Made by a program: the position numbers and the translations under genes
In this document: positions 1 through 5,799 of the stretch, piece by piece
Numbering within the stretch: position 1 is the stretch's first letter
How the letters are laid out: each line of letters begins with the position of its first letter
Notes under the pieces: generated by a model
Database searches by the model: none
The model's input: only the letters and a program-made list of their open reading frames with translations
Told to the model about the DNA's origin: nothing
NCBI GenBank assembly: GCA_900546685.1
Contig: UREB01000090.1
Coordinates: 1 to 6,836, forward strand
From: an uncultured Eubacteriales bacterium
GTDB taxonomy: Bacteria > Bacillota > Clostridia > Christensenellales > QAND01
Direction of reading: 5' to 3'
DNA length: 6,836 bases

Positions 1-465
1 GTGTTTCGGTTGGTCCTGTCCTCTGTCCGTCACGCAAGCGACGCCGATGATTTGATGCAAGTGATCGCCATTGAAGCGTACAAAAGTTTTCATACGCTGC
101 GCGATCCTGCCAAATTCCGTCCGTGGATTCGGTGCATCGCCGTTCGTGTCATCAAGCGTTACCACAAACGCTTTTACACCAAACCGGAAGAATTGCTGGA
201 CCCTGCAAAACTCGAAGAACGGCTTTTTCAACCGAATTTTGCCGCCGATGCCGATGCCCGTTTGTTGGTCCGGGATTTCATTGAAGCTTTGCCCGGCAAA
301 TGGGCGGACGCCTTGGCGCTGTACCTGTACTATGACGTTTCCATCCGGGACATCAACGCGATGCTGGGCGGCAAATACACCACGACTTACGCCAACATCC
401 GCCGGTTGTGCCGTGAACTGGAAACACTCTGTTCTGCGCAGGAGGTGACAGGGCATGAAGAATAG
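1..465 (+). CDS. ECF-type RNA polymerase sigma factor, 5' end cut off by the window
   Basis: Probable sigma-70 family (ECF-like) factor that directs RNA polymerase to a small regulon. Visible residues 1-55 look like sigma region 2: an FRLVLSSVRHASDADDLMQ stretch corresponds to the usual 'A-L-x-I-x-R-N-x-x-D-A-E-D-x-x-Q' signature, followed by FRPWIRCIAVRVIKRYHKR (about 39-57), the promoter-melting/-10 part. Residues 94-143 look like region 4, with ALPGKW, a YLYYDVSIRDINAMLG helix-turn-helix and a recognition helix around NIRRLCREL. The GTG at base 1 is most likely an internal valine codon, because ECF factors normally have some 15-30 residues before this point, so the true start lies upstream. 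The 3' end overlaps the next gene by 11 bases, typical of a sigma/anti-sigma pair. Family assignment is good; the regulon is unknown. Confidence 0.82.
   Translation: MFRLVLSSVRHASDADDLMQVIAIEAYKSFHTLRDPAKFRPWIRCIAVRVIKRYHKRFYTKPEELLDPAKLEERLFQPNFAADADARLLVRDFIEALPGKWADALALYLYYDVSIRDINAMLGGKYTTTYANIRRLCRELETLCSAQEVTGHEE
440..447 (+). promoter_or_regulatory. Ribosome binding site of the anti-sigma gene, inside the sigma factor gene
   Basis: AGGAGGTG lies 7 bases before the ATG at 455, inside the last codons of the sigma factor gene. This near-perfect Shine-Dalgarno sequence supports the ATG at 455 as the start and suggests coupled translation of the two genes. Confidence 0.7.
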
Positions 466-1039
466 GCAAAAACATACTCTCGGCCAAATTTTCGCTGATG
501 AACTGTATCGCAATGCACCGAAGGTCTCTAAAGCGCAGGCAAAAAAACAAGCGCATATCGCACAGATGCAGTATCGTTCTTCTCGCCATCCGAAGCCTCG
601 CGCCGTCTTGCTCGCCTGTGTATTGATGGTGCTGCTGCCTACGGCCGGCTTTGCCGTAAAATCGCTGTTTTTCTCGCAAGCGGTCACGGTACAACAACAA
701 ACGCCGGCTTTTACCATCCGGACCGACGGCATTGCACAGGTTGGCCGCGTTGACGCAAACGACGGATACATCTCCACGACCTACGCCTATCAGGGGATCC
801 AGTTTGTTTTGCTGGAGGATTACAACGATTATGCCGGGAACGACGCTACGCTCCGATTGGAAGCCGTCGGCACTGTCTTTTCCCAAAGCGTATGCGGGTA
901 CACGGCGCAATGCTATCTGGATGAAGACGGATTCACCGCCTATCTCGATGCCTACAAAGAACGGTGTATCCTTTACATCACCATTCCTTCCACGGATCAG
1001 GCTGTTTGTACCTATCTGCTGTCTCAAATCATTCAATGA
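455..1039 (+). CDS. Probable membrane-anchored anti-sigma factor
   Basis: A 194-residue protein with a polar, basic N-terminal part (residues 1-49), one hydrophobic segment at about 50-68 (AVLLACVLMVLLPTAGFAV) and an extracytoplasmic domain of about 125 residues. The layout and its position just after an ECF sigma factor match the Bacillota anti-sigma factors with DUF4179- or DUF4367-like outer domains. In these the cytoplasmic N-terminus holds the sigma factor and the outer domain senses a signal. No HxxxCxxC zinc motif is present, so it is not a classic ZAS-type anti-sigma factor. The outer domain has cysteines at about 147, 153, 171 and 185 that could form disulfides. The start at 455 is fixed by a strong ribosome binding site. 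The role rests on context and topology; the outer domain family is not firmly recognised. Confidence 0.7.
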   Translation: MKNRQKHTLGQIFADELYRNAPKVSKAQAKKQAHIAQMQYRSSRHPKPRAVLLACVLMVLLPTAGFAVKSLFFSQAVTVQQQTPAFTIRTDGIAQVGRVDANDGYISTTYAYQGIQFVLLEDYNDYAGNDATLRLEAVGTVFSQSVCGYTAQCYLDEDGFTAYLDAYKERCILYITIPSTDQAVCTYLLSQIIQ

Positions 1040-1052
1040 GGGGGTATGCTAC

Positions 1053-1502
1053 ATGACCGAATCCAAGACCTGTATCCTGTTCGGGTTATCGCCCGATCCG
1101 AAATGCCTGGGCCTCTGCGAAGGTCTCGTAGATGAAACGGAGCTTGCCGTTGACGAGGAAAAATTCCGCAACTCGATCCGGTTTACATTGGGAGGACTCA
1201 TTGCTGAAGGCTGCGACCATATTCTAGCCGATGCCGGGTGTTATGCGCTGCCGTATGTAGAATCCGAACTGGAGAAGCTATCCGTTCAGTACATCCAAAA
1301 TCCCATTACCATTGAAAAACTATCCCTAGCTCCAGGCGATTTTATGGCGATGTTTCGCAAAGCGGACATCTTTCTCATTTTTGATTTGGACATTGACGCG
1401 GATCTCTTGTCCGATTTCACCAGCATTTTTGCCCGCCATACCGCAAAGCATGTCCTATCCGTCAGTCCCTGCGGGCTGATGACCAACTGGAACTATACTT
1501 AA
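1053..1502 (+). CDS. Small alpha/beta protein, possibly YpsA/SLOG-like
   Basis: A 149-residue soluble protein. The start at 1053 follows a GAGGGGG ribosome binding site (about 1039-1044) and lies 13 bases after the previous stop; the open frame extends upstream only as a shadow of the anti-sigma gene. The order of elements resembles the YpsA/DUF1273 branch of the SLOG (Rossmann-like, nucleotide-binding) superfamily: a first strand TCILFGLSP (6-14), a helix ending LIAEGCDHILAD (49-60, compare the usual 'LI-x-E-G-x-x-H-F-x-x-G-M-A'), then a helix rich in Glu/Leu (68-77) and a strand around ADIFLIFDLD (104-113). The glycines of the usual binding loop are largely missing (AGCYALPY at 61-68), so it may be a divergent or non-binding member. 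This similarity was judged by eye only. It sits in the sigma-factor operon, so it is likely co-expressed with it. Confidence 0.6.
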   Translation: MTESKTCILFGLSPDPKCLGLCEGLVDETELAVDEEKFRNSIRFTLGGLIAEGCDHILADAGCYALPYVESELEKLSVQYIQNPITIEKLSLAPGDFMAMFRKADIFLIFDLDIDADLLSDFTSIFARHTAKHVLSVSPCGLMTNWNYT

Positions 1503-1508
1503 AGGAGG
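1501..1508 (+). promoter_or_regulatory. Ribosome binding site for the gene at 1514
   Basis: AAAGGAGG directly follows the preceding stop codon and ends 5 bases before the ATG at 1514. It fixes that start and shows that the genes are closely packed in one operon. Confidence 0.65.
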
Positions 1509-1513
1509 CCGTT

Positions 1514-2326
1514 ATGTTTTTATTCTTACGCCACGGTGCTTTGCTTACCATTGTTGAAACCAAGGCTCAGTACGAGGATGCTCTGGCCAGCGAATATGTT
1601 CCTTTTTTCCAGACCAAAGACGCCGCGTATGCCCGGGCGTTCTACCATGCCTGGCACGCGCTTTCCAGCTTGATTGCCGATGGGCGGATCGACGCCGGAA
1701 CGCTGCCATCGGATACGCCCTGCGCGGCACATTTCCTTCAACTGCAAAACGAGGTATCGGCCGCTGCTTCTTTGCCGGAGGTAAGGCGCTGGTACCACGA
1801 TCCCAAGGAAGCGCTTGAAGAGGACGACAGCTATATGGAAAGCGCCTATATATTGGTTAACCCCCGTTCCCTGGCATGCAAATCGGCCTTTTGTTACGAG
1901 AATTCCTGTATGCTGGAAGTGCAAGGGTTTGCATTTATCCGGATCGATACGCCGGACTATGCCGATGGGTTCCGGGAGGGGTTTGGTGAGGTTCTTGACG
2001 CGCTGTACGATATGCTGACAGAAAACGGGTACCATGCGATGCAAGCCCTGTTGGAAACAGCAGAATTTCAGGAGGCGTCCCTGCCCATCTCCTCGGAACG
2101 GTATCTGGACCAGCAAACGCTGAAAGCCTTGTATCCGGCTGAAAATGTGCCGGATATACATATTGTGGACGGCCGTAAGGGGCGCTCCCTTTCCCCGCAA
2201 TCCGGCCGTTTTGAGCTCGGGTATGCGGACGGGCAGCGGGCCGCGCGCGTGTTTTGCCGCGACCTTCACGCCCAGTCCGTTTCGCCCATGTTCCTCACTG
2301 TGCTTTGCAGTGCTATGAGCCAATGA
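1514..2326 (+). CDS. Hypothetical protein, 270 residues, sigma-factor operon
   Basis: I do not recognise this protein. It appears soluble, with no signal peptide or clear membrane segment, and is rich in aromatic and acidic residues (for example EALEEDDSYMES at 99-110). Two short similar elements stand out: YADGFREGFGE at 149-159 and LGYADGQRAAR at 235-245, each a Y-A-D-G turn followed by a basic residue and a small helix. Cysteines at 122, 127 and 132 form a loose C-x4-C-x4-C cluster, but there are too few partners to call a zinc site. It starts 11 bases after the preceding gene with a strong ribosome binding site, and its stop overlaps the next start as ATGA (2323-2326). Both points support co-translation with its neighbours. 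Function unknown; as an operon member it may serve the process controlled by the sigma factor. Confidence 0.7.
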   Translation: MFLFLRHGALLTIVETKAQYEDALASEYVPFFQTKDAAYARAFYHAWHALSSLIADGRIDAGTLPSDTPCAAHFLQLQNEVSAAASLPEVRRWYHDPKEALEEDDSYMESAYILVNPRSLACKSAFCYENSCMLEVQGFAFIRIDTPDYADGFREGFGEVLDALYDMLTENGYHAMQALLETAEFQEASLPISSERYLDQQTLKALYPAENVPDIHIVDGRKGRSLSPQSGRFELGYADGQRAARVFCRDLHAQSVSPMFLTVLCSAMSQ

Positions 2327-2955
2327 TGGTACTGGCCCAGGATCTCAATCAAATTGTTTACACGCCTTCCCAGGTACCGTCAAGCGCTGCGTTCAAGGGG
2401 GTGATGCCGGACCCCGCGCTATATGCGCGGAATCTCCGGCGCCTGGTCGGGCAAAAACGTGCGTACCAACGTATGTACAATGCTTTTCTGCCACGCGCAA
2501 TCGCGGGTGCGGTGCAGGATCTATCCATTCCCTGTATCGATTGGCAGTATATGCCCGGGTGGACGGAACCCCTGCTCCCGTTCCTGCAAACATTGCCTTG
2601 CTTTACGCAGCTCCATCTTTTCTATACCGCAAACGCATTCTGCAACCGGTGCTGTGATTCCGTGGCAGGGCAAGCCGCTTTGTTGCCAAACCTGGGGATT
2701 GCAAAGCACCGGGACTCCGCTGCTTCCTGGACGCAGCAAGGGCTTACCAAGCTGCGAAACGATGTGGTATGTTTTCTCTATGATCCCTATACTCTTGGCA
2801 TTTTTGAGCCGAATAGCCCGCTGCCTGTCTCGCTTAGATATGCCCTTATCTTCAATGACGTTTTATACATCAATCCCATCACCCTGGAATCGCACTATAT
2901 CCGGGGTACGCCTGCCCATCCCCAGGTCGAATTGCCCTTTTATCTACATCTGTAA
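2323..2955 (+). CDS. Hypothetical protein, 210 residues, translationally coupled
   Basis: I do not recognise this protein. The ATG at 2323 overlaps the preceding stop as ATGA, and a second in-frame ATG follows at once. No clear Shine-Dalgarno sequence precedes it, so translation probably depends on ribosomes ending the upstream gene. A TTG at 2254 is in frame but would overlap that gene by 73 bases and is less likely. The protein looks soluble, with an aromatic-rich centre (WQYMPGW at 74-80, LHLFYTANAFCNRCCD at 97-112) and a CxxCC cluster at 107-111. The C-terminal third appears mainly beta-stranded (for example VVCFLYDPYTLGIFEP at 148-163). It is the last gene of the operon and ends just before a strong hairpin. 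The pairing with the 270-residue protein suggests that the two products may act together. Confidence 0.65.
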   Translation: MMVLAQDLNQIVYTPSQVPSSAAFKGVMPDPALYARNLRRLVGQKRAYQRMYNAFLPRAIAGAVQDLSIPCIDWQYMPGWTEPLLPFLQTLPCFTQLHLFYTANAFCNRCCDSVAGQAALLPNLGIAKHRDSAASWTQQGLTKLRNDVVCFLYDPYTLGIFEPNSPLPVSLRYALIFNDVLYINPITLESHYIRGTPAHPQVELPFYLHL

Positions 2956-2962
2956 TATGCAA

Positions 2963-2987
2963 AAAACGGCCCTCTAAGGGCCGTTTT
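2963..2987. terminator. Bidirectional rho-independent terminator
   Basis: A perfect 10-bp stem AAAACGGCCC (2963-2972) / GGGCCGTTTT (2978-2987) with a 5-base TCTAA loop. It is flanked by a T-rich run on the plus strand (TTTTCTT) and six T's on the minus strand, so it works in both directions. It lies 7 bases after the plus-strand operon and 7 bases after the minus-strand regulator gene, serving both convergent units. Confidence 0.88.
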
Positions 2988-2994
2988 CTTCGCC

Positions 2995-3414
2995 TTAACC
3001 GGCTTTCTTTGCCTCCCTCCGTCTTTGCCGCAGATATTCCTTGTGCTGTTTGTATTGCGTGCTCCCGTCCCCGGCGCCTGTCATGACAAAGGCGATCTGC
3101 TTCCAGGTCTTTCCCTCCAAATATCTGAGGCGAAATATCTGTCTCATTTCGCTTTCTTCAATCGATTCGATAAACGCCTCGATCTTGTATTGGAGATGCA
3201 AACACCATCGGATGTTGTTTTGAATCAGCGTTTTCATGCTTGCAATCTGTGGCGCGTACTCCGCTACCCTGTCTGTAATGCCCTTGCAGGCCGGAATGCC
3301 CCCGATGATCTGTGTCACGCTTGTTGCTTTTTCTTCCAGCCTCCGTACCCTTTCCATCTGATACCGGATCTCTTTTTTCAAATACCGTAGTTCGTTTAGC
3401 TCTCTTTCTTCCAT
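2995..3414 (-). CDS. DUF1492-like (RinA/ArpU-like) phage-type transcriptional regulator
   Basis: A 139-residue protein with a charged, coiled-coil-like N-terminal half (residues 1-30, rich in Glu/Arg/Lys) and a C-terminal sigma-region-4-like helix-turn-helix. The stretch MRQIFRLRYLEGKTWKQIA (90-108), followed by GDGSTQYKQHKEYLRQ (115-130), matches the pattern of DUF1492 and related late-operon activators of Gram-positive phages, in which 'FRLRY-x-E-G-K-x-W' begins the DNA-binding domain. The usual length of about 130-150 residues fits. The start is supported by AAAGGAG at 3421-3427, 6 bases before the ATG. It appears to be transcribed alone, from its own promoter in the upstream gap to the bidirectional terminator. 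No other phage gene is visible nearby, so it may be a prophage remnant or a domesticated regulator. Confidence 0.75.
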   Translation of the reverse strand: MEERELNELRYLKKEIRYQMERVRRLEEKATSVTQIIGGIPACKGITDRVAEYAPQIASMKTLIQNNIRWCLHLQYKIEAFIESIEESEMRQIFRLRYLEGKTWKQIAFVMTGAGDGSTQYKQHKEYLRQRRREAKKAG

Positions 3415-3475
3415 GTCTCTCTCCTTTGCTGCGTTCTCTTACCTAGAGGGCATATGGGAACTTATGTTCGCGTTT

Positions 3476-3504
3476 ATTCTATCCGATATATAGATTCCTC
3501 GCAA
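3476..3504 (-). promoter_or_regulatory. Candidate sigma-A promoter of the DUF1492-like gene
   Basis: On the minus strand TTGCGA (3504-3499, four of six matches to the -35 consensus) is followed after 17 bases by TAGAAT (3481-3476, five of six to the -10 consensus). Transcription would start near 3469 and leave a leader of about 55 bases before the ATG at 3414. The match was found by eye in AT-rich DNA, where chance matches are common. Confidence 0.4.
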
Positions 3505-3541
3505 TTACAAGATAATCCCGTTTTATTCTTTCTATATAGAT
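3487..3541. repeat. Pair of 9-bp TATATAGAT direct repeats, possible operator
   Basis: TATATAGAT occurs at 3487-3495 and again at 3533-3541, 46 bases apart from start to start. The second copy is part of the palindrome TCTATATAGA. The first copy lies in the spacer of the candidate promoter. Such placement would suit a regulator binding site, but AT-rich DNA gives such repeats easily. Confidence 0.35.
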
Positions 3542-3673
3542 ATTTAGGAGTATGCTTTCGATTTTACGGCCGTCCGCCTTGAATCTTGCTTTTTCTCATT
3601 TGACAGAAATGCTAAGTTTTTTGCCGATGAAGGTGTGTTTCCAACTCGTATCATGATGCGCAAGGGGACAGAA

Positions 3674-3699
3674 AAAAGGAGCCTATTTCGGCTCCTTTT
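3674..3699 (-). terminator. Rho-independent terminator of the Rhs/immunity locus
   Basis: A 10-bp stem AAAAGGAGCC / GGCTCCTTTT with a 6-base loop. Read on the minus strand it is followed by a run of T's (TTTTTTCTG). The upstream arm overlaps the last codons of the immunity paralogue, whose TAG lies at the start of the loop, so the hairpin closes the minus-strand transcript directly at the gene end. Confidence 0.8.
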
Positions 3700-4465
3700 G
3701 TTTCTCCTGTATGGGCGTTAGCTTCCCTTCAAAGATGGAAAGCACTTGCTTTCGCGCTTTTTTCAGCATCCGCTGGTTGTTGAATGCACTATCCCAGATC
3801 CGCTGCATCCGAAAGCTCTTGTCCTGTTGTGTGTATCCGCACCGCAGCAGCAAGACGGCCTCTAAGCCTACCTCCGCTTGTTTATATAAGGCTTTGGTCA
3901 ACGTAGACTGCCTGTTTTGGATACAGTTCACCACGATGGTTTTGCTGTTCAGGTATAACGGATTCTTTTTGATTTCTCCCAGCATACGGTTATATAGTTC
4001 TTCCAGTATGGCTATTTCTTGTTCTTCCGTGTATTGCTCATATTCAATCACCACCAGCAATTCCGCGATATAGGCACTGTGTTTTCGATACCGATACCCC
4101 CAATGCACCTGGCAGCCCAGCAGCGTATCATGGTATATCTGGCTGTACTTATTTCCTTCCATCCAGGCCTTGCAGCATGCGATGAGGTCCGCTGTGCTTT
4201 CCAGGCAGCTGTCAAAGCGTTCCGGCACCTGTCCCGGGTCAATCGGCCGGTAATGCCAATATAGAAACATCGCTATGAAACCTGGCATAAAAAACAACAA
4301 TGCCATCCACTCTTTATTTTCTCCATATTCCGCAAATCCCAATCCGACAAAACCAATCGTCATACCAAACAAGACTAGCCCAATAAGCCATCTTTCACAC
4401 GCTTCGCTCCTGAAGAATCTGTGATGGATCAGCGCATTCCACTTTTGTTTCCATTTTTTTGTCAA
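3683..4465 (-). CDS. Two-TM-helix probable immunity protein of the orphan Rhs tip
   Basis: A 260-residue membrane protein. Hydrophobic segments lie at about 26-45 and 53-70, followed by a soluble domain of about 185 residues. It is clearly paralogous to the protein at 5045-5782: both share PERF (81-84), WME (101-103), WGxRYR (122-127), NCIxNRQxxLTKxLY (180-194), CGY (209-211), SFRxQ (217-221) and FEGKLxPxxEK (245-255), with diverged sequence between. The start is TTG at 4465: GGAGGG (4472-4477) lies 6 bases before it, and the nearby ATG at 4470 runs into a stop after two codons. It directly follows the orphan Rhs C-terminal fragment, the usual place of a cognate immunity gene. The immunity role is inferred from position and from parallel divergence; I do not recognise the family. 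An accessory role in toxin export cannot be excluded. Confidence 0.72.
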   Translation of the reverse strand: MTKKWKQKWNALIHHRFFRSEACERWLIGLVLFGMTIGFVGLGFAEYGENKEWMALLFFMPGFIAMFLYWHYRPIDPGQVPERFDSCLESTADLIACCKAWMEGNKYSQIYHDTLLGCQVHWGYRYRKHSAYIAELLVVIEYEQYTEEQEIAILEELYNRMLGEIKKNPLYLNSKTIVVNCIQNRQSTLTKALYKQAEVGLEAVLLLRCGYTQQDKSFRMQRIWDSAFNNQRMLKKARKQVLSIFEGKLTPIQEKQKEPK

Positions 4466-4471
4466 CTCATA

Positions 4472-4477
4472 CCCTCC
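4472..4477 (-). promoter_or_regulatory. Ribosome binding site deciding a TTG start
   Basis: GGAGGG on the minus strand, 6 bases before the TTG at 4465. The only nearby ATG (4470-4468) is followed by AGT TGA, so the TTG is the credible start of the second immunity gene. Confidence 0.6.
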
Positions 4478-4480
4478 ATT

Positions 4481-5035
4481 TTAGTGAAAAAAGCTCAGCA
4501 TCCATTTCATCATATCCATCACTGCCTGAACCGCTGCTTCGGCAGCCTGCAATGCTGCAGCGTTGCCATTTGTTCGATTCCCTGTTTGGGAACCGCCTCC
4601 GCGTTTTGTCGACTTTGCGCTCACCCTTTCGCCAGGGGCAAATGCCGTGGTCTCTCCCCTGAATAAATCCGCCGGCATATTTTGCAATGCAGCTGCCAAC
4701 TGGTTTGCGGTCATCTTTTGTCCATAGCTCCCAAAAATATACGACTTGAAGCTCTTGGGTTGGAACCATCCTTTGTTGATCTTATATGGTTTATAATCCA
4801 ACCCTACTTTTTTCGTGACCCAGCCGGCAGTTGCGTCAACCGCTACATCCTTTCCTATATTCAGGGCTGATTCCCCCACATTTTCCCAGGTGAGTTCCTT
4901 TTTCCCCGATAAATAATCCCCTGCCTCGTTTGCTGCACTCTCCGCCGCACTGCCTGCCATGCTGGCCAACCTTGGCTTAAACGTGCTGGCAAAAACAGCT
5001 CCCTCTACAGCGCCGCCTATGCCGGCAGCGATCAC
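4481..5035 (-). CDS. Displaced orphan Rhs C-terminal (pre-toxin plus toxin) fragment
   Basis: A 184-residue reading frame from a GTG at 5035; homology starts three codons earlier at 5044, right after the stop of the upstream immunity gene. Residues 1-71 align without gaps to the Rhs protein at 5800-6836 (about 57% identity over 74 positions by my hand count), including GKKELTWENVG (45-55). Later shared motifs are PKSFKSYIFG (93-102) and KSTKRGG (141-147). The RHS core and the DPTGH motif are absent, so this is an orphan tip, not a full Rhs gene. The C-terminus (about 159-183) is an Ala-rich amphipathic helix ending in MMKWMLSFF. The GTG has only a distant Shine-Dalgarno-like GAGGAG (in the 3' end of the preceding gene), so it may be silent or poorly translated and act as a recombination reserve for the expressed gene. 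No catalytic motif was recognised. Confidence 0.72.
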   Translation of the reverse strand: MIAAGIGGAVEGAVFASTFKPRLASMAGSAAESAANEAGDYLSGKKELTWENVGESALNIGKDVAVDATAGWVTKKVGLDYKPYKINKGWFQPKSFKSYIFGSYGQKMTANQLAAALQNMPADLFRGETTAFAPGERVSAKSTKRGGGSQTGNRTNGNAAALQAAEAAVQAVMDMMKWMLSFFH

Positions 5036-5044
5036 GCCATCAAA

Positions 5045-5782
5045 TTATTTCTCCTCTACAGGCATCAGCTTCCCTTCAAACATCGCTAGTATCCGCTTTC
5101 TCATCTTCCTCAGTACCCCTGTATTGTTGAGCAGCATCGTGTCGATTGCCTGTATTCGGAAGCTTTGTTCCTGCCCTACATACCCGCAGTGCACTATGAA
5201 ATTCGTGAATCCTCTCGTCGGCCTATACAGCATCTTGGTCAGCGCTGCCTGCCTGTTTTTGATACAGTTGATGGATATGATCTGCAGGTTTACCCGTGGC
5301 CCTCGATGTGTACTTTGAACTGCTTTCCGGAAAATACTATCTAGAATTTTCGCTTCCTTCTCTTCGCTATACATATCTTGATAGGAAAGCACAGCTATGT
5401 ATTCCATCAATGATCGATGGCGCATTCTATATCGTTGCCCCCAAAGAATAGATACATCTTCCTCCCGTTCAATATGGATTTCCGTAAACCGCTCTGCCTC
5501 CATCCAATCTTGTACGTTAGTCATTATCTCATCTGTGTTTTTCAATTCTATCTTAAACCGCTCCGGCTTCTTAGGTTTTATCGATGGTTTTGCGTACATC
5601 ATGAGAAAAAACGCAACAGTTCCAGGCAATAATAGATTTATAAGCCACCACGGAGAACCATGAAACCAACATACATATATAAGGCATGGCGTTCCTATCA
5701 CAAATCCATACAGAGTGCATACCATTATTGTATATATGCAGGTATCGCTCCTTAGAAAATGCTTCCATCTATTTTTATTCAT
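5045..5782 (-). CDS. Two-TM-helix probable immunity protein of the expressed Rhs tip
   Basis: A 245-residue membrane protein directly downstream of the Rhs gene, with a 17-base gap. The ATG at 5782 follows AAGGA (5794-5790) at 7 bases. Hydrophobic segments lie at about 15-39 and 45-64; the remainder is a soluble, charged domain. The conserved blocks match its paralogue at 3683-4465: PERF (73-76), WME (93-95), WGQRYR (114-119), NCIKNRQAALTKMLY (172-186), CGY (199-201), SFRIQ (207-211) and FEGKLMPVEEK (235-245). The N-terminus and residues about 95-112 and 150-168 differ most. As the gene next to a polymorphic toxin tip, it most likely protects the producer and its kin, and its membrane anchor suggests that the toxin acts at or in the membrane. 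The family is not one I can name; the call rests on context. The DNA is AT-rich compared with the RHS core. Confidence 0.75.
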   Translation of the reverse strand: MNKNRWKHFLRSDTCIYTIMVCTLYGFVIGTPCLIYVCWFHGSPWWLINLLLPGTVAFFLMMYAKPSIKPKKPERFKIELKNTDEIMTNVQDWMEAERFTEIHIEREEDVSILWGQRYRMRHRSLMEYIAVLSYQDMYSEEKEAKILDSIFRKAVQSTHRGPRVNLQIISINCIKNRQAALTKMLYRPTRGFTNFIVHCGYVGQEQSFRIQAIDTMLLNNTGVLRKMRKRILAMFEGKLMPVEEK

Positions 5783-5799
5783 TACTCCATCCTTCTTCC

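Larger units (their letters stand above)
3415..3682. other. AT-rich intergenic region between the regulator and the Rhs locus
   Basis: 268 bases without a supported gene. Read on the minus strand, it carries the Rhs-locus terminator first, then the probable promoter of the DUF1492-like gene. A 36-codon ATG frame is open on the minus strand from 3654 to 3544 but has no ribosome binding site and no recognisable product. An 8-bp palindrome ACGGCCGT lies at 3566-3573 and a 10-bp palindrome TCTATATAGA at 3531-3540. Confidence 0.6.

Noticed and set aside
353..1036. Long minus-strand open frame opposite the anti-sigma gene
   Set aside because: It is antisense to two well-supported genes and its composition looks like a shadow frame, with no ribosome binding site seen.
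1514..1540. LRHG near the N-terminus of the 270-residue protein, like the histidine phosphatase motif
   Set aside because: The later conserved His/Glu/Arg motifs of that family are not visible, and the residues after RHG (ALLTIVET) do not fit the family pattern.
2254..2322. In-frame upstream TTG start for the 210-residue protein
   Set aside because: It would overlap the previous gene by 73 bases and has no ribosome binding site; the ATGA overlap at 2323 is the more usual arrangement.
1526..2323. Long minus-strand open frame opposite the 270-residue gene
   Set aside because: The plus-strand gene has a strong ribosome binding site and operon context; the antisense frame has neither.
3566..3573. 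ACGGCCGT palindrome
   Set aside because: Only 8 bp, single copy and away from the candidate promoter; no support for a site.
3544..3654. 36-codon minus-strand frame in the intergenic region
   Set aside because: No ribosome binding site, no recognisable product, and it lies directly after a terminator.
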